Both the position numbers and the translations under genes were made by a program. Below are positions 16,257 to 25,323 of a stretch of 64,000 bases of DNA, in pieces (within the stretch, counting starts at the first letter, position 1; each line of letters starts with the position of its first letter). The stretch is from assembly GCA_963830165.1 (NCBI GenBank), contig CAWHKZ010000005.1:558001-622000 (forward strand). Direction: 5' to 3'. Under the pieces are notes generated by a model that saw nothing but the letters and a program-made list of their open reading frames with translations, was not told where the DNA came from and made no database searches. This stretch comes from Bog-756 sp963830165. GTDB lineage: Bacteria > Actinomycetota > Acidimicrobiia > Acidimicrobiales > RAAP-2.

Positions 16257-18718
16257 ATGAGCACCGACAGCGGCCAGCCCGACCGGGCGGACGTGGTCAT
16301 CATCGGCGGCGGCATCGTGGGCGCCAGCGTCGCCTACCACCTGACCCGCATGGGCCGGACCGACGTGGTCCTGATCGAGCAGGGCCAGCTCTCGTCAGGT
16401 ACCACCTGGCACGCGGCCGGCCTGCTCGGCCAACTGCGGGCGACGGAGGGTGGGACCCGACTCGTGCAGTACTCGGCCCAGCTCTACGACGAGCTCGAGG
16501 CCGAGACGGGACTGGCCACCGGCTTCAAGAGGTGTGGTGGGGTGACGGTGGCCCGCACCGAGGAGCGGATGGTCCAGCTGCGCCGCACGGCGGCCACCGC
16601 CGAGGTGTACGACCTCGAGTGTGAGCTCATCAGCCCCGAACGGGCCAGGGACCTCTACCCGCCGCTGGCCATCGACGACCTGGTGGGCGCCATCTGGCTG
16701 CCCGGCGACGGCACCGCCAACCCGGTCGACGTCACCGCGTCGCTGGCCCGGGGCGCCCGCGACCGGGGGCGCGGGTGGTCGAGCGGACGCGGGTGACCGG
16801 CATCGACCGGCGGGACGGCCGCGTGACCGGGGTGGTCACCGACCGTGGTTCGATCGAGGCCGACGTGGTGGTCAACTGCGCCGGGCAGTGGGCCAAGGCC
16901 GTGGGGGCGTTGGCCGGCGTCAACGTGCCCCTCCACTCGGCCGAGCACTTCTACGTGGTGTCCGAGCAGATCGAGGGCGTCCACTCGGACCTGCCCATCC
17001 TGCGCGACCCCGATGGCTACACCTACTTCAAGGAGGAGGTGGGGGGCCTGGTGATCGGCGGGTTCGAGCCCGAGGCCAAGCCGTGGGTGGCGCCGGACCA
17101 GCTGCCCCACCCCTTCGAGTTCCAACTGCTCGACGAGGACTGGGACCACTTCTCGATCCTGATGGAGAGTGCCCTGGAGAGGGTCCCGGCCCTCCACCAC
17201 ACCGGCATCCGGAAGTTCTACAACGGGCCCGAGAGCTTCACCCCCGACAACCAGTTCATCGTGGGGGAGGCCCCCGAGCTGGCCAACTTCTTCGTCGCGG
17301 CGGGATTCAACTCGGTGGGCATCGCCTCGGCGGGTGGCGCCGGTCGTGCCCTGGCCGAGTGGATCGTCGAGGGTGAACCCACCGTCGACCTGGTGGCCCA
17401 GGACATCAGGCGCTTCGCGCCCTTCAACGGGAACAACCAGTGGCTGCGCGCCCGGGTGGGCGAGATCCTCGGTCTCCACTACGAGATCCCCTGGCCGAAC
17501 CGCGAGCTGGTCACCGCCCGGCCGTTCCGGCGGTCGCCCGTCTACCACCTGCTCGCGGCGTCCAATGCCCAGTTCGGCTCCAAGATGGGCTGGGAACGGG
17601 CCAACGTGTTCGCACCGCCGGGCGAGGCGCCGGTGCTCGAGTACACGTGGGACCGGCCGAACTGGCTCGCATGGTCGGCCGCCGAGCAGGAGCGGACCCG
17701 TCAGGCGGCGACCCTGTTCGACGAGACCTCCTTCGGCAAGCTGCTGATCACCGGGCGCCACGCCGAGTCGGTGCTGCAGCGGTTGTGCACGGCCGATGTC
17801 GCCGTGGCCGTCGGTCGGGCGGTCTACACCGGGATGCTCAACGCCCGTGGCGGCTACGAGGCCGACGTGACGGTCACCCGGCTGGCTCGCGACGGCTACC
17901 TCCTGGTCACCGGTTCGGCGTCGGTGGTGCGGGACCGTGCCTGGGTGGAGCGTCACGTGGCCCCGGACGAGCACGTGGCCGTGGTCGACGTCTCGTCGTC
18001 GACGGCCGTCTACGGCGTGATGGGCCCGCGCTCGCGCGATCTGCTGCAGCGGCTGACCCGCGTCGACCTGTCGGACGCGGCGTTCCCCTTCGCCACCAGC
18101 CGGGAGATCGATCTCGGCCACTCGTCCGTGCGGGCCACCCGCATCACGTACGTGGGCGAGCTGGGCTGGGAGCTCTACGTCCCGACCGAGTTCGCCGTCG
18201 GGGTCTACGAGCTGCTGCTCGAGGCCGGGGCCGACCTCCCACTCACCCAGGCCGGGTACTACGCCATCAACTCGCTCCGACTCGACAAGGGCTACCGCGC
18301 CTTCGGGGCCGATCTCACTCCCGACCACAACCCGGTGGAGGCCGGGCTCCGCTTCACCTGCAAGCTCGGCACCGGCATCGACTTCGTGGGCCGGGCGTCC
18401 GTGGAGCGGGCGGTGGCCGAAGGGCCGCGCCGCCGCCTGGTCTCGTTCCGCCTACGGGACCCCGAGGTCATGATGTGGGGCGGCGAGCTGGTGCTACGCG
18501 ACGGGATGGCCGCCGGGCAGGTCACGTCGGTGGCCTGGTCGGCGACGCTGGGGGCGTGCGTCGGCCTGGCCTACGTCTGGCGGACGGACCGCGGGCCGGT
18601 CACGCCTGCGTTCGTGGCCGAGGGCACGTACCAGGTGAACGTCGGCGGACGGCTGCTGGCGGCCGACGTCGGGCCGAACGCCCCCTTCGATCCGGCCAAC
18701 GAGCGCATCCGGTCGTGA
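16257..18718 (+). CDS. FAD-dependent dimethylglycine/sarcosine dehydrogenase-like protein with GcvT domains, one frameshift
   Basis: About 820 residues. The DAO domain opens VVIIGGGIVGASVAYHL, and SSGTTWHAAGL contains the His (residue 52) that binds FAD covalently in dimethylglycine dehydrogenase. An FAO_M-type linker (GNNQWLRARVGEI) leads to GcvT folate-binding domains (YTGMLNARGGYEADVTVTRL ... GYYAINSLRLDKGYRAFGAD). Family members demethylate N-methyl amines and transfer the carbon to tetrahydrofolate. The frame breaks at GGGGG 16765-16769; one more G restores DRGARVVERTRV, so a homopolymer error is likely. It follows the kinase gene closely and belongs to the same operon. Confidence 0.88.
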
Positions 18719-18773
18719 CCGGCGGTCGGCGAGCGGCTTGCCCCGGCGCCCCGGGGTCACCAGACTCGACAGC

Positions 18774-19580
18774 GTGACGGGCACGCCCTCCGACCCCTCC
18801 ACCCCGGATGACCGGTCACGGGACGGCGGCGCGCCGGGCCCGACCCGGCTGGCCCGGGCCCGGGCGGCGTTCGGTCGGAGCCTGCGCACCCTGCTCGCCC
18901 CCGACGGGCTGCCCACCGGCGCCTCGGTCGAGCTCGAGGCGGCGCTGGGCGACATCGGGCGCGAGGCACTCACCCCCGGCCCCGGCCGCCTCGGGCGGAT
19001 CCGGGCCGAGGTGGCGGCCGCCCCGCCCCGCCTGCTGGACTGGCTGTCGACCCAGGTCATCGACCACCCGGCCGTCGTCTACGACGTGGCCGGGGTGGAG
19101 GAGCTGACCTCCCGCCAGACCAAGTCGATCCAGGCGGCGGTCGGCGCACTGCAGCTGGCCCTGGTGGCGGCGGCGTCCGCCTCGACCCTGGAGGGTGGGC
19201 CGTTCATCGCCCTGGCCATCGACGGCGTGGTCGGCCAGGTGGCCGCCGTCGTCCACGGGGTGTGCGACTGGTATGCCACCGGGTCCTACCTGGTGCGCCG
19301 GCTGGACGCCGTCGGGATCCGGGTCGACGTGGGGGAGGTCCGACGGCTCACCAACGCAGCACTGATGTCCAGGGGGAAGGCGGTCGACGAGCGGATGCTG
19401 GCCCGCTCCACCGAGTTCCGTCTCATCCGCCGTTGGTCGGGTAACGGCCTGGTCGACGCCCTCCCGTTCGGCTCGTCGCTCGGCCGGGCGTCGGTCAAGG
19501 CCGCCGCCCGGATCGACGGCTCCGACCTCGGGCTGCTCGTGGCCGCGTTGCGGGCCGAGCCCCTGCCGCCCGCCGGCTGA
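18774..19580 (+). CDS. Hypothetical protein, 268 residues
   Basis: A complete reading frame with good codon character from a GTG at 18774. The protein starts with a charged disordered stretch (about 30 residues), then helical segments. The middle has an Ala-rich, weakly hydrophobic segment (IQAAVGALQLALVAAASAST ... FIALAIDGVVGQVAAVVHGV) that could associate with a membrane or form a hydrophobic helical hairpin. No catalytic motif was recognised. It follows the oxidase gene by 55 bases on the same strand and could be co-transcribed, but nothing ties it to amine catabolism. A distant likeness to EcsC-type proteins was considered and is not secure. Confidence 0.6.
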   Translation: MTGTPSDPSTPDDRSRDGGAPGPTRLARARAAFGRSLRTLLAPDGLPTGASVELEAALGDIGREALTPGPGRLGRIRAEVAAAPPRLLDWLSTQVIDHPAVVYDVAGVEELTSRQTKSIQAAVGALQLALVAAASASTLEGGPFIALAIDGVVGQVAAVVHGVCDWYATGSYLVRRLDAVGIRVDVGEVRRLTNAALMSRGKAVDERMLARSTEFRLIRRWSGNGLVDALPFGSSLGRASVKAAARIDGSDLGLLVAALRAEPLPPAG

Positions 19581-19610
19581 CCGGGGAGGTCCGCCGGCGG
19601 CAGCGTCCCG

Positions 19611-20618
19611 TCAACCCGTCGGCGCAGCCGCCGGCCTCGCTCCGCCCCCGCGCTCGACCTCGCGGTAGTGCTCCCGCCAGATGAGCCGGTACAGCCGGGT
19701 CCACCTCGGGATGGAGCGCAGCCCGGGGATGAACGGCAGGAGGGCGAGCAGGACCGTGAGGATGATCATGATGCTGAACACCTGGAGGTCGCCGCTGGAC
19801 GACGAGTTCATCGGCGGCACCTGGTACCAGAGCGTGTAGAGCCACAGCCAGGCCTGGCCGGGGTAGTTGCCCGTCTCGTTCATCATCCCCCACTGGTCAC
19901 CGGTGAGGTGGCGGGTGGTGGCCAGGTTGGTCATGTACTGGCCGTCGGCGATGAACAGCAGGGGCTTGGTGTAGTCGGTCCCGTAGAACTGGCGGGTGCT
20001 GAGCAGCGCCCCGTCGAGCGCCCCGCTGCGGGCCATGGCCGTCTCGGCGGCGATGAGGGTACCGACCGGCCCGTAGGCGCCACGGGGCACGACGAGTGTC
20101 CCGTGGCTGTACGTGGCGTCGGCCACCGCCTTCTCGTAGGCCGCCGTCCACGCCTGCTGCTGGGTGGACGACGCCGACCGGTACTCGGTGAGCGCCGCCT
20201 GGACCCGGGGGTTGTCGGGCAGGGTCGAGAGCGGACCGAGCACGTAGTCCTGGGCCGAGTCGATGGGATGGTGGACGCCGGCCCACTTCTCGGGCGAGAA
20301 CGCGCCGATCGACTGCGCCGTCCCGTTCGTGTTGTACGGCGGTCCGTAGCTCCCGGTGCCGCTGGTCCCGTCGAGCTCGGTGATGGCCGTCTGGGCGAAG
20401 TCCACCGGATCGGACGTCGACCACGACTTGATGGTCACCGGCGCGTCGTCGGGCGAGCCGAACAGCACGGCCAGGCCCACCACCAGGACGCAGACGACGA
20501 GGAAGGCGACGAGGAACTCCTTGGCCAGGTCGTAGGGCACGTAGCGCCCGTGCCAGTCGGCGACGTCCCGGTCGACCTTGAACCTGCGGGTCCGGCCGGC
20601 GGCGGTGTGGGCGCTCAT
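19611..20618 (-). CDS. Membrane protein with large extracytoplasmic domain, partner of cytochrome b-like subunit
   Basis: 335 residues. A cytoplasmic N-terminus (VDRDVADWHGRYVPYDLAKE) leads to a membrane helix (FLVAFLVVCVLVVGLAVLFG, about 36-55). A soluble domain of roughly 220 residues follows, without Cys residues or a CxxCH haem motif. A second helix (LQVFSIMIILTVLLALLPFI) lies near the C-terminus, with WTRLYRLIWREHY after it. The start overlaps the cytochrome b stop in an ATGA, so the two subunits are made together. It does not look like subunit IV or cytochrome c1. It may be the second half or an accessory subunit of a quinone-reactive membrane complex. No function is claimed. Confidence 0.7.
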   Translation of the reverse strand: MSAHTAAGRTRRFKVDRDVADWHGRYVPYDLAKEFLVAFLVVCVLVVGLAVLFGSPDDAPVTIKSWSTSDPVDFAQTAITELDGTSGTGSYGPPYNTNGTAQSIGAFSPEKWAGVHHPIDSAQDYVLGPLSTLPDNPRVQAALTEYRSASSTQQQAWTAAYEKAVADATYSHGTLVVPRGAYGPVGTLIAAETAMARSGALDGALLSTRQFYGTDYTKPLLFIADGQYMTNLATTRHLTGDQWGMMNETGNYPGQAWLWLYTLWYQVPPMNSSSSGDLQVFSIMIILTVLLALLPFIPGLRSIPRWTRLYRLIWREHYREVERGGGARPAAAPTG

Positions 20619-21334
20619 GCCTCCACCTCCGCGGCCGGCTCCGCGACGACGTCATCGGGGACTTCGCCCTTGGCCGGGAACGGCGGGACCACCCCGCGCA
20701 GGCGGACCATCAGCACGTGGATCCCGACGAGCACGATGATGCACAGCGGCAGCAGGGTGATGTGCCACATCAGCATCTGGCCGAAGTTGGTGACGTTGAA
20801 GACGGCCCCGGCCCCGGTCGAGTTGATCCCGTCCTTGGCCTGGGTGCTGATCCACTGCGAGTCGAAGTTCTGCTGGGACAGGTACCCCGTGAAGGCCGCG
20901 CCCACCGACACCAGGAAGGAGACGACCCCGGTGATCCAGGTGGTGCGGCGCTTGCCCCGCCAGGCGGCCATGAAGAACTTGCCCCACAGGTGGACCACCA
21001 TGGCGAAGAAGAAGACCTCGACACTCCACAGGTGCAACGAGTTCACGAAGAGGCCGGTCGACGAGATGTGCCACCAGGTCGGGCCCATGACGGCCAGTAC
21101 CAGCCCGGTGGCGATGACGACGAGGAGGGCGCTCACGGTGACGACCCCGAACACGTAGATCCACGACGCCACGTAGGCGGGCTGGCGGTCGGGGAGCAGC
21201 TTCTGCGGTGGCAGGGCGCCGAGTGCCGAGTCCCGCAGTTTCGCGGTCCACTGGTCGGCGTCCTCGGGCCGGCCGGCGGCCTTGTCCAGGTCAGCCTGGT
21301 CGGGCCGTGTCGGCTTCGGATCGAGGATGGTCAT
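20615..21334 (-). CDS. Cytochrome b6-like N-terminal subunit (di-haem membrane protein)
   Basis: 239 residues with about four membrane helices. Two His pairs fit the haem b ligands: H101 and H115 (SLHLWSVEVFFFAMVVHLWG) and H191 and H206 (MLMWHITLLPLCIIVLVGIH). The spacings of 14 and 15 match the cytochrome b6/menaquinol pattern rather than the 14/14 of mitochondrial-type cytochrome b. FTGYLSQQNFDSQW occupies the place of the quinol-site loop. It has ATGA overlaps at both ends, with the 63-residue protein upstream and the large membrane protein downstream. No Rieske protein, cytochrome c or subunit IV is encoded nearby, so its electron partners are unknown. Confidence 0.82.
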   Translation of the reverse strand: MTILDPKPTRPDQADLDKAAGRPEDADQWTAKLRDSALGALPPQKLLPDRQPAYVASWIYVFGVVTVSALLVVIATGLVLAVMGPTWWHISSTGLFVNSLHLWSVEVFFFAMVVHLWGKFFMAAWRGKRRTTWITGVVSFLVSVGAAFTGYLSQQNFDSQWISTQAKDGINSTGAGAVFNVTNFGQMLMWHITLLPLCIIVLVGIHVLMVRLRGVVPPFPAKGEVPDDVVAEPAAEVEA

Positions 21335-21522
21335 CGGTCCCCTCCCCGGTGTCCCTTGAAGGGGATCAGGATCGCCGCGAAGAACACGATGATCATCAGG
21401 AGGATCACCAGGCCGTTGGCGTACGAGAGCTGGATGAACCCCCAGTGGATGTAGTGGCCTGGTGAGTTCAGGTCGATGAGGCTCCCGAACAGGGTGCTGA
21501 GCACGGTGGCGACGGTCGTCAT
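21331..21522 (-). CDS. Small membrane protein of the cytochrome b operon, 63 residues
   Basis: First gene of the three-gene operon. One strong membrane helix (ANGLVILLMIIVFFAAILIP) follows an amphipathic N-terminus with SPGHYIHWGFIQLSY, whose two His residues could lie at the membrane surface. A basic tail (KGHRGGDR) fits the cytoplasmic side. The stop overlaps the cytochrome b start as ATGA. An AGGAGG ribosome site sits before the ATG at 21522 (seen as cctcct on the plus strand at 21531-21536). It probably is a structural or assembly subunit of the cytochrome complex. Confidence 0.75.
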   Translation of the reverse strand: MTTVATVLSTLFGSLIDLNSPGHYIHWGFIQLSYANGLVILLMIIVFFAAILIPFKGHRGGDR

Positions 21523-21662
21523 GGGCAGAACCTCCTTGATGGGAGGCTACGGAGGTCGCAGCGGCACCCGTAGGGCCGAAAGACCTTTGTGGCCGGGACG
21601 ATCGGCCGGGATCCCGTCCCGGGGGCACGGGCCGCGACACACCCGGTGGCTAGGTTGGGCGG

Positions 21663-24365
21663 GTGACGTACCCCGGACCGGAGGCATTGGGCAGGAGCGT
21701 GGTCGTGCGCCCCGGGGTGTCACCTCCGGCCGCGTGGGCCGGCGCTCCGCGGATCGTCGTCGGGCCCGACGCCCTCACCGCTCCGGTTCCGGTGGTCGGG
21801 GCCCTGCACGACGCCTGGACCGGCCGCCGGCCCGTCGTGGTGGAGCTCGGCGTGGACCCGGACGAGCTGCGGGCTCCCGAGCGCTGCGCCGGTCCCGTCC
21901 ACGCGCTGGCCCCCGGGTTCACCTTCTGGCGCGAGCGGCTCCAGTTCCTGGTGTGGGCCAACGCCTACGACGCCCGCGACGGCGAACCGGTGTGGTGGCA
22001 CGGCCGCAAGGCGGCGCGGCGCCTGGCCGACGAGGGCGTGGCCGAGGGCGGCCCGGCCGACGTGACCCGTGCCGACGGCACGCCACTGTGGGTCGACGGC
22101 GGACCCCCGGATCCCCCGGACCCCGGCGACGGCACGGCCGTCGTGCACCGGTGGACGGCCGAGGCCGGGCGGCTCACCCCGTCCACCCGGCGCCGCCCCG
22201 AGGCCGACCTGGCCCCCGACCAGCTGGCCGCCGTCGACCACGCCGCCGGCCCCGCCCGGGTCATCGCGCCGGCCGGCTCCGGCAAGACCCGTGTGCTGAC
22301 CGAGCGCCTGCGCCTGCTCGTCCGGCGCGGCACCTTCCCCGGTGCCGTCACCGCCCTCGCCTACAACACGCGGGCGGCCGACGAGCTCCGGGCCCGGACG
22401 GTGGACGTGCTCGGACCGGACGGCCCCCACGTGCGCACCCTCAACAGCCTGGCGTTGTGGATCTGCAACGCCTTCGGACCGGGCGGACCGGTGCGAGTGC
22501 TCGACGAGCCCGCCGTGCGCGATCTCGTCGGCGAGCTGTTCGAGGTGAGGCGGCAGGCCAACACCGACACGACCGCACCGTTCCTGGCGGCCCTGTCACT
22601 GGTCCGCCTGGGACTCGTGTCCCCGGGCGCCGCCGAGGAGGCCTTCCCCGACGCCTCGGGCGTCGCCGACGGCTTCGACGGATTCCGGGCCGTGCTCGCC
22701 GAACGCGGGCAGGTCGACTTCGACGAGCAGATCTACCGGGCCATCGAGATCCTGGTCACCGACCCGGTGGCGAGGGGCGCCGCCCAGGCCCGCTGCCGCC
22801 GGATGCTGGTCGACGAGTTCCAGGACCTGACCCCGGCCCACCTCCTGTTGATCCGCCTGCTCGTGGCGCCGGGCTACGACTGCTTCGGCGTCGGCGATGA
22901 CGACCAGGTGATCTACGGCTACTCGGGAGCCACGCCCGAGTTCCTGATCGACTTCGCCCGGTACTTCCCGGGGGCGGCCGACCACCCCCTCGAGGTCAAC
23001 TACCGCTGCCCGCCGGGGGTCGTGGACGCCGCCCGGCACCTGCTCTCGTACAACCACGAGCGGGTGGTGAAGACGATCCGGAGCCCCGAGGGCCGTACCG
23101 ACCCGACCACGCCGACCACGGGCCTCCTGGCCGGGTCAGGTCCCGTGCTCGTCGACCGGGCACCGACCGATGCGCTGGCCGGCCGGGCGGTCGAGGTGAT
23201 CGACGCCTGGCGGACGTCCGGCGTCGATCCGTCCGACATCGCCGTACTGGCCCGGGTCAACTCGGCGCTCCTGCCCGTCCAGGTGGCGTGCCTGGAGTCG
23301 GGCGTACCGTGCACCACGCCGCTGTCCACCCAGGTGCTGGCCCGCACCGGCATCCGTACGGCCTTCGCCTACCTGCGGATCGGCGCCGACCCCGGTGCCA
23401 TCCGGCGCGAGGACATCCGCGACACCGTGCGCCGGCCGTCGCGGGGCATCGCCCCCATGGTGGTGGACATGCTGACCAAGCAGCGGACCACGTCGACCGC
23501 CGACATCCGGCGCCTGGCCTCCCGGTTGTCGGGTCGCGACGTGCCGAAGCTGCTGGCCTACGCCGACGACTTCGAGGTGGTGGCGGCCGCTGCGGCGCGG
23601 TCGACGGCCGACGCGCTCGGGGCCGTGCGGGTCGGGATCGGCCTCGATGCCACGCTCGACACGCTGGACGCCTCCCGGGCCGGCGCCGATCGGTCGACCC
23701 ACGCCGACGACCTCGCGGCGCTCGAGTCGGTGGCACCGTTCCATCCCGACGCCGCCACCTTCGCCCACTGGTTGCGCGAGGTCCTCGGCCGGCCCCCGAC
23801 GGAGGGTCCGGGGGTCGAGTTGTCGACCGTCCACCGGATCAAGGGCAAGGAGTGGGGTCACGTCCTGATCGTCGGCGCCTCGGCGGGCCTCTTCCCCCAC
23901 CGGCTGAGCGACGACGTCGAGGGGGAGCGCCGGGTCTTCCACGTGGCCCTGACCCGGGGCGGGACGCAGGTGGTGGTGCTGGCCGACCGCGACGCGCCCT
24001 CTACCTTCCTGGCCGAGCTCGACGGCGGCGCCCCGCACCCGGCCCCGGCCGCCCCGGGCCGTCCGGCGGCGCGCCCGGCCCGGGGCGACCGTCGCCGCGC
24101 CGCGTCGGGAGCGGCCCCGACCCCCGGCTCCGGTGGCCCGGGAGAGGCCGCGCTCCGGGCATGGCGCTCGTCGGTGGCCCGCAAGGACGGGATGCCGGCG
24201 TACGTCGTCCTCAACGACAAGGAGCTGGTCGGCATCGCCGAGCGCAACCCGGGTTCACTCGCCGAGCTGGGCCGCTGCCGGGGCATGGGGCCCATCCGGC
24301 TGGAGCGGTGGGGCGATGAGATCCTGGCCGTGCTCGAGGGAGCGGTCGGACCTGACGACGGCTGA
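21663..24365 (+). CDS. UvrD/Rep-type superfamily 1 DNA helicase with C-terminal HRDC domain
   Basis: 900 residues. Walker A is APAGSGKTRVL (about residue 202), motif Ia TALAYNTRAADELR, motif II LVDEFQDL (about 382), motif III GVGDDDQVIYGYSGA, motif IV NYRCPPGVV, motif V VHRIKGKEWGHVLIVG and motif VI RVFHVALTRG. A disordered Pro/Ala/Arg linker leads to an HRDC domain (ALRAWRSSVARKDGMPAYVV ... LGRCRGMGPIRLERWGDEIL). This resembles mycobacterial UvrD2, but about 190 residues of unrecognised sequence precede the helicase core. Role: 3'-5' unwinding in repair or replication. Start is GTG at 21663. Confidence 0.88.
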   Translation: MTYPGPEALGRSVVVRPGVSPPAAWAGAPRIVVGPDALTAPVPVVGALHDAWTGRRPVVVELGVDPDELRAPERCAGPVHALAPGFTFWRERLQFLVWANAYDARDGEPVWWHGRKAARRLADEGVAEGGPADVTRADGTPLWVDGGPPDPPDPGDGTAVVHRWTAEAGRLTPSTRRRPEADLAPDQLAAVDHAAGPARVIAPAGSGKTRVLTERLRLLVRRGTFPGAVTALAYNTRAADELRARTVDVLGPDGPHVRTLNSLALWICNAFGPGGPVRVLDEPAVRDLVGELFEVRRQANTDTTAPFLAALSLVRLGLVSPGAAEEAFPDASGVADGFDGFRAVLAERGQVDFDEQIYRAIEILVTDPVARGAAQARCRRMLVDEFQDLTPAHLLLIRLLVAPGYDCFGVGDDDQVIYGYSGATPEFLIDFARYFPGAADHPLEVNYRCPPGVVDAARHLLSYNHERVVKTIRSPEGRTDPTTPTTGLLAGSGPVLVDRAPTDALAGRAVEVIDAWRTSGVDPSDIAVLARVNSALLPVQVACLESGVPCTTPLSTQVLARTGIRTAFAYLRIGADPGAIRREDIRDTVRRPSRGIAPMVVDMLTKQRTTSTADIRRLASRLSGRDVPKLLAYADDFEVVAAAAARSTADALGAVRVGIGLDATLDTLDASRAGADRSTHADDLAALESVAPFHPDAATFAHWLREVLGRPPTEGPGVELSTVHRIKGKEWGHVLIVGASAGLFPHRLSDDVEGERRVFHVALTRGGTQVVVLADRDAPSTFLAELDGGAPHPAPAAPGRPAARPARGDRRRAASGAAPTPGSGGPGEAALRAWRSSVARKDGMPAYVVLNDKELVGIAERNPGSLAELGRCRGMGPIRLERWGDEILAVLEGAVGPDDG

Positions 24366-24437
24366 CCGGGTCCTCGACGGTGCCGCGGGCCCTACGGTGG
24401 GTCCCGTCACGACCGTCCGCCACTGTGAGGAGCACCC

Positions 24438-25313
24438 ATGGAACTCGGCATCCACTTCGCCAACTTCACCCTCCCGGGCGGGCCGGCCGCCATCGGACCG
24501 GCCCTGTCCGACACCGCGGTGGCGGCCGAGGCATCGGGGTGCACGTCCTTCACCCTGATGGACCACTACTTCCAGATGGAGGAGTTCGCCGACCGGCGCG
24601 AGCCGATGCTCGAGGGCTACGCCGCCCTGGGCTTCGTGGCCGGCCGGACGGAACGTCTACGCCTGGGCCTCCTGGTGACCGGGGTCACCTACCGGCACCC
24701 CGGGCTGCTGGCCAAGATCGTCACCACCCTCGACGTGGTGTCGGGCGGACGGGCCCAGCTCGGGATCGGGGCCGCCTGGTACGAGCGGGAGCATCTCGGC
24801 CTCGGGGTGCCCTTCCCTCCGACGTCCGAGCGGTTCGAGCGGCTGGAGGAGGCGCTGCAGATCTGCCACCAGATGTGGAGTGACGACGACGGCCCCTTCG
24901 ACGGCACCCACTACCACCTGGCCGAGACGATCTGTTCGCCCCGGCCGGTCAGCAGCCCCCGGCCTCCGATCATGGTCGGGGGGAGCGGCGAGCGGAAGAC
25001 CCTCCGCCTCGTCGCCCGCTACGCCGACGCCTGCAACCTCTTCGCCGCCGAGCCCGACGAGGTGGCCCACAAGCTCGACGTGCTCGACCGGCACTGTGCC
25101 GATGCCGGGCGCGACCCGGCCGAGATCCGGCGCACCATGCTGACCATGGCCGACCCGCTGTCCGACCCCGACGCGTTCCTGCGCTCGATGGAGCCCTACG
25201 CGGCGCTCGGCATCGAACTCGTCGAGATCACGCCACTGGTCGAGGACCCGGCGGCCTGGGCCGCGCAACTGGGCGAGCGGGTGGTGCCCGGACTGGCCGC
25301 GCTGGGCTCCTGA
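24438..25313 (+). CDS. LLM-class (luciferase-like) F420-dependent oxidoreductase
   Basis: 291 residues with the bacterial luciferase TIM-barrel fold: MELGIHFANFTLPGG, then AEASGCTSFTLMDHYFQ, TERLRLGLLVTGVTYRHPGL and the FMN/F420 phosphate region VVSGGRAQLGIGAAWYEREH. Late motifs PPIMVGGSGERKTLRLVARY and ADACNL are typical of actinobacterial F420-dependent members. The ATG at 24438 follows GTGAGGAGCACCC, a good ribosome site. The substrate is unknown. The gene appears single, 72 bases after the helicase. Confidence 0.88.
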   Translation: MELGIHFANFTLPGGPAAIGPALSDTAVAAEASGCTSFTLMDHYFQMEEFADRREPMLEGYAALGFVAGRTERLRLGLLVTGVTYRHPGLLAKIVTTLDVVSGGRAQLGIGAAWYEREHLGLGVPFPPTSERFERLEEALQICHQMWSDDDGPFDGTHYHLAETICSPRPVSSPRPPIMVGGSGERKTLRLVARYADACNLFAAEPDEVAHKLDVLDRHCADAGRDPAEIRRTMLTMADPLSDPDAFLRSMEPYAALGIELVEITPLVEDPAAWAAQLGERVVPGLAALGS

Positions 25314-25323
25314 CCCCCGGCGG

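Noticed and set aside
18774..19580. Assignment of the hypothetical protein to the EcsC family
   Set aside because: Only a general Ala-rich helical likeness is visible; no conserved motif could be identified.
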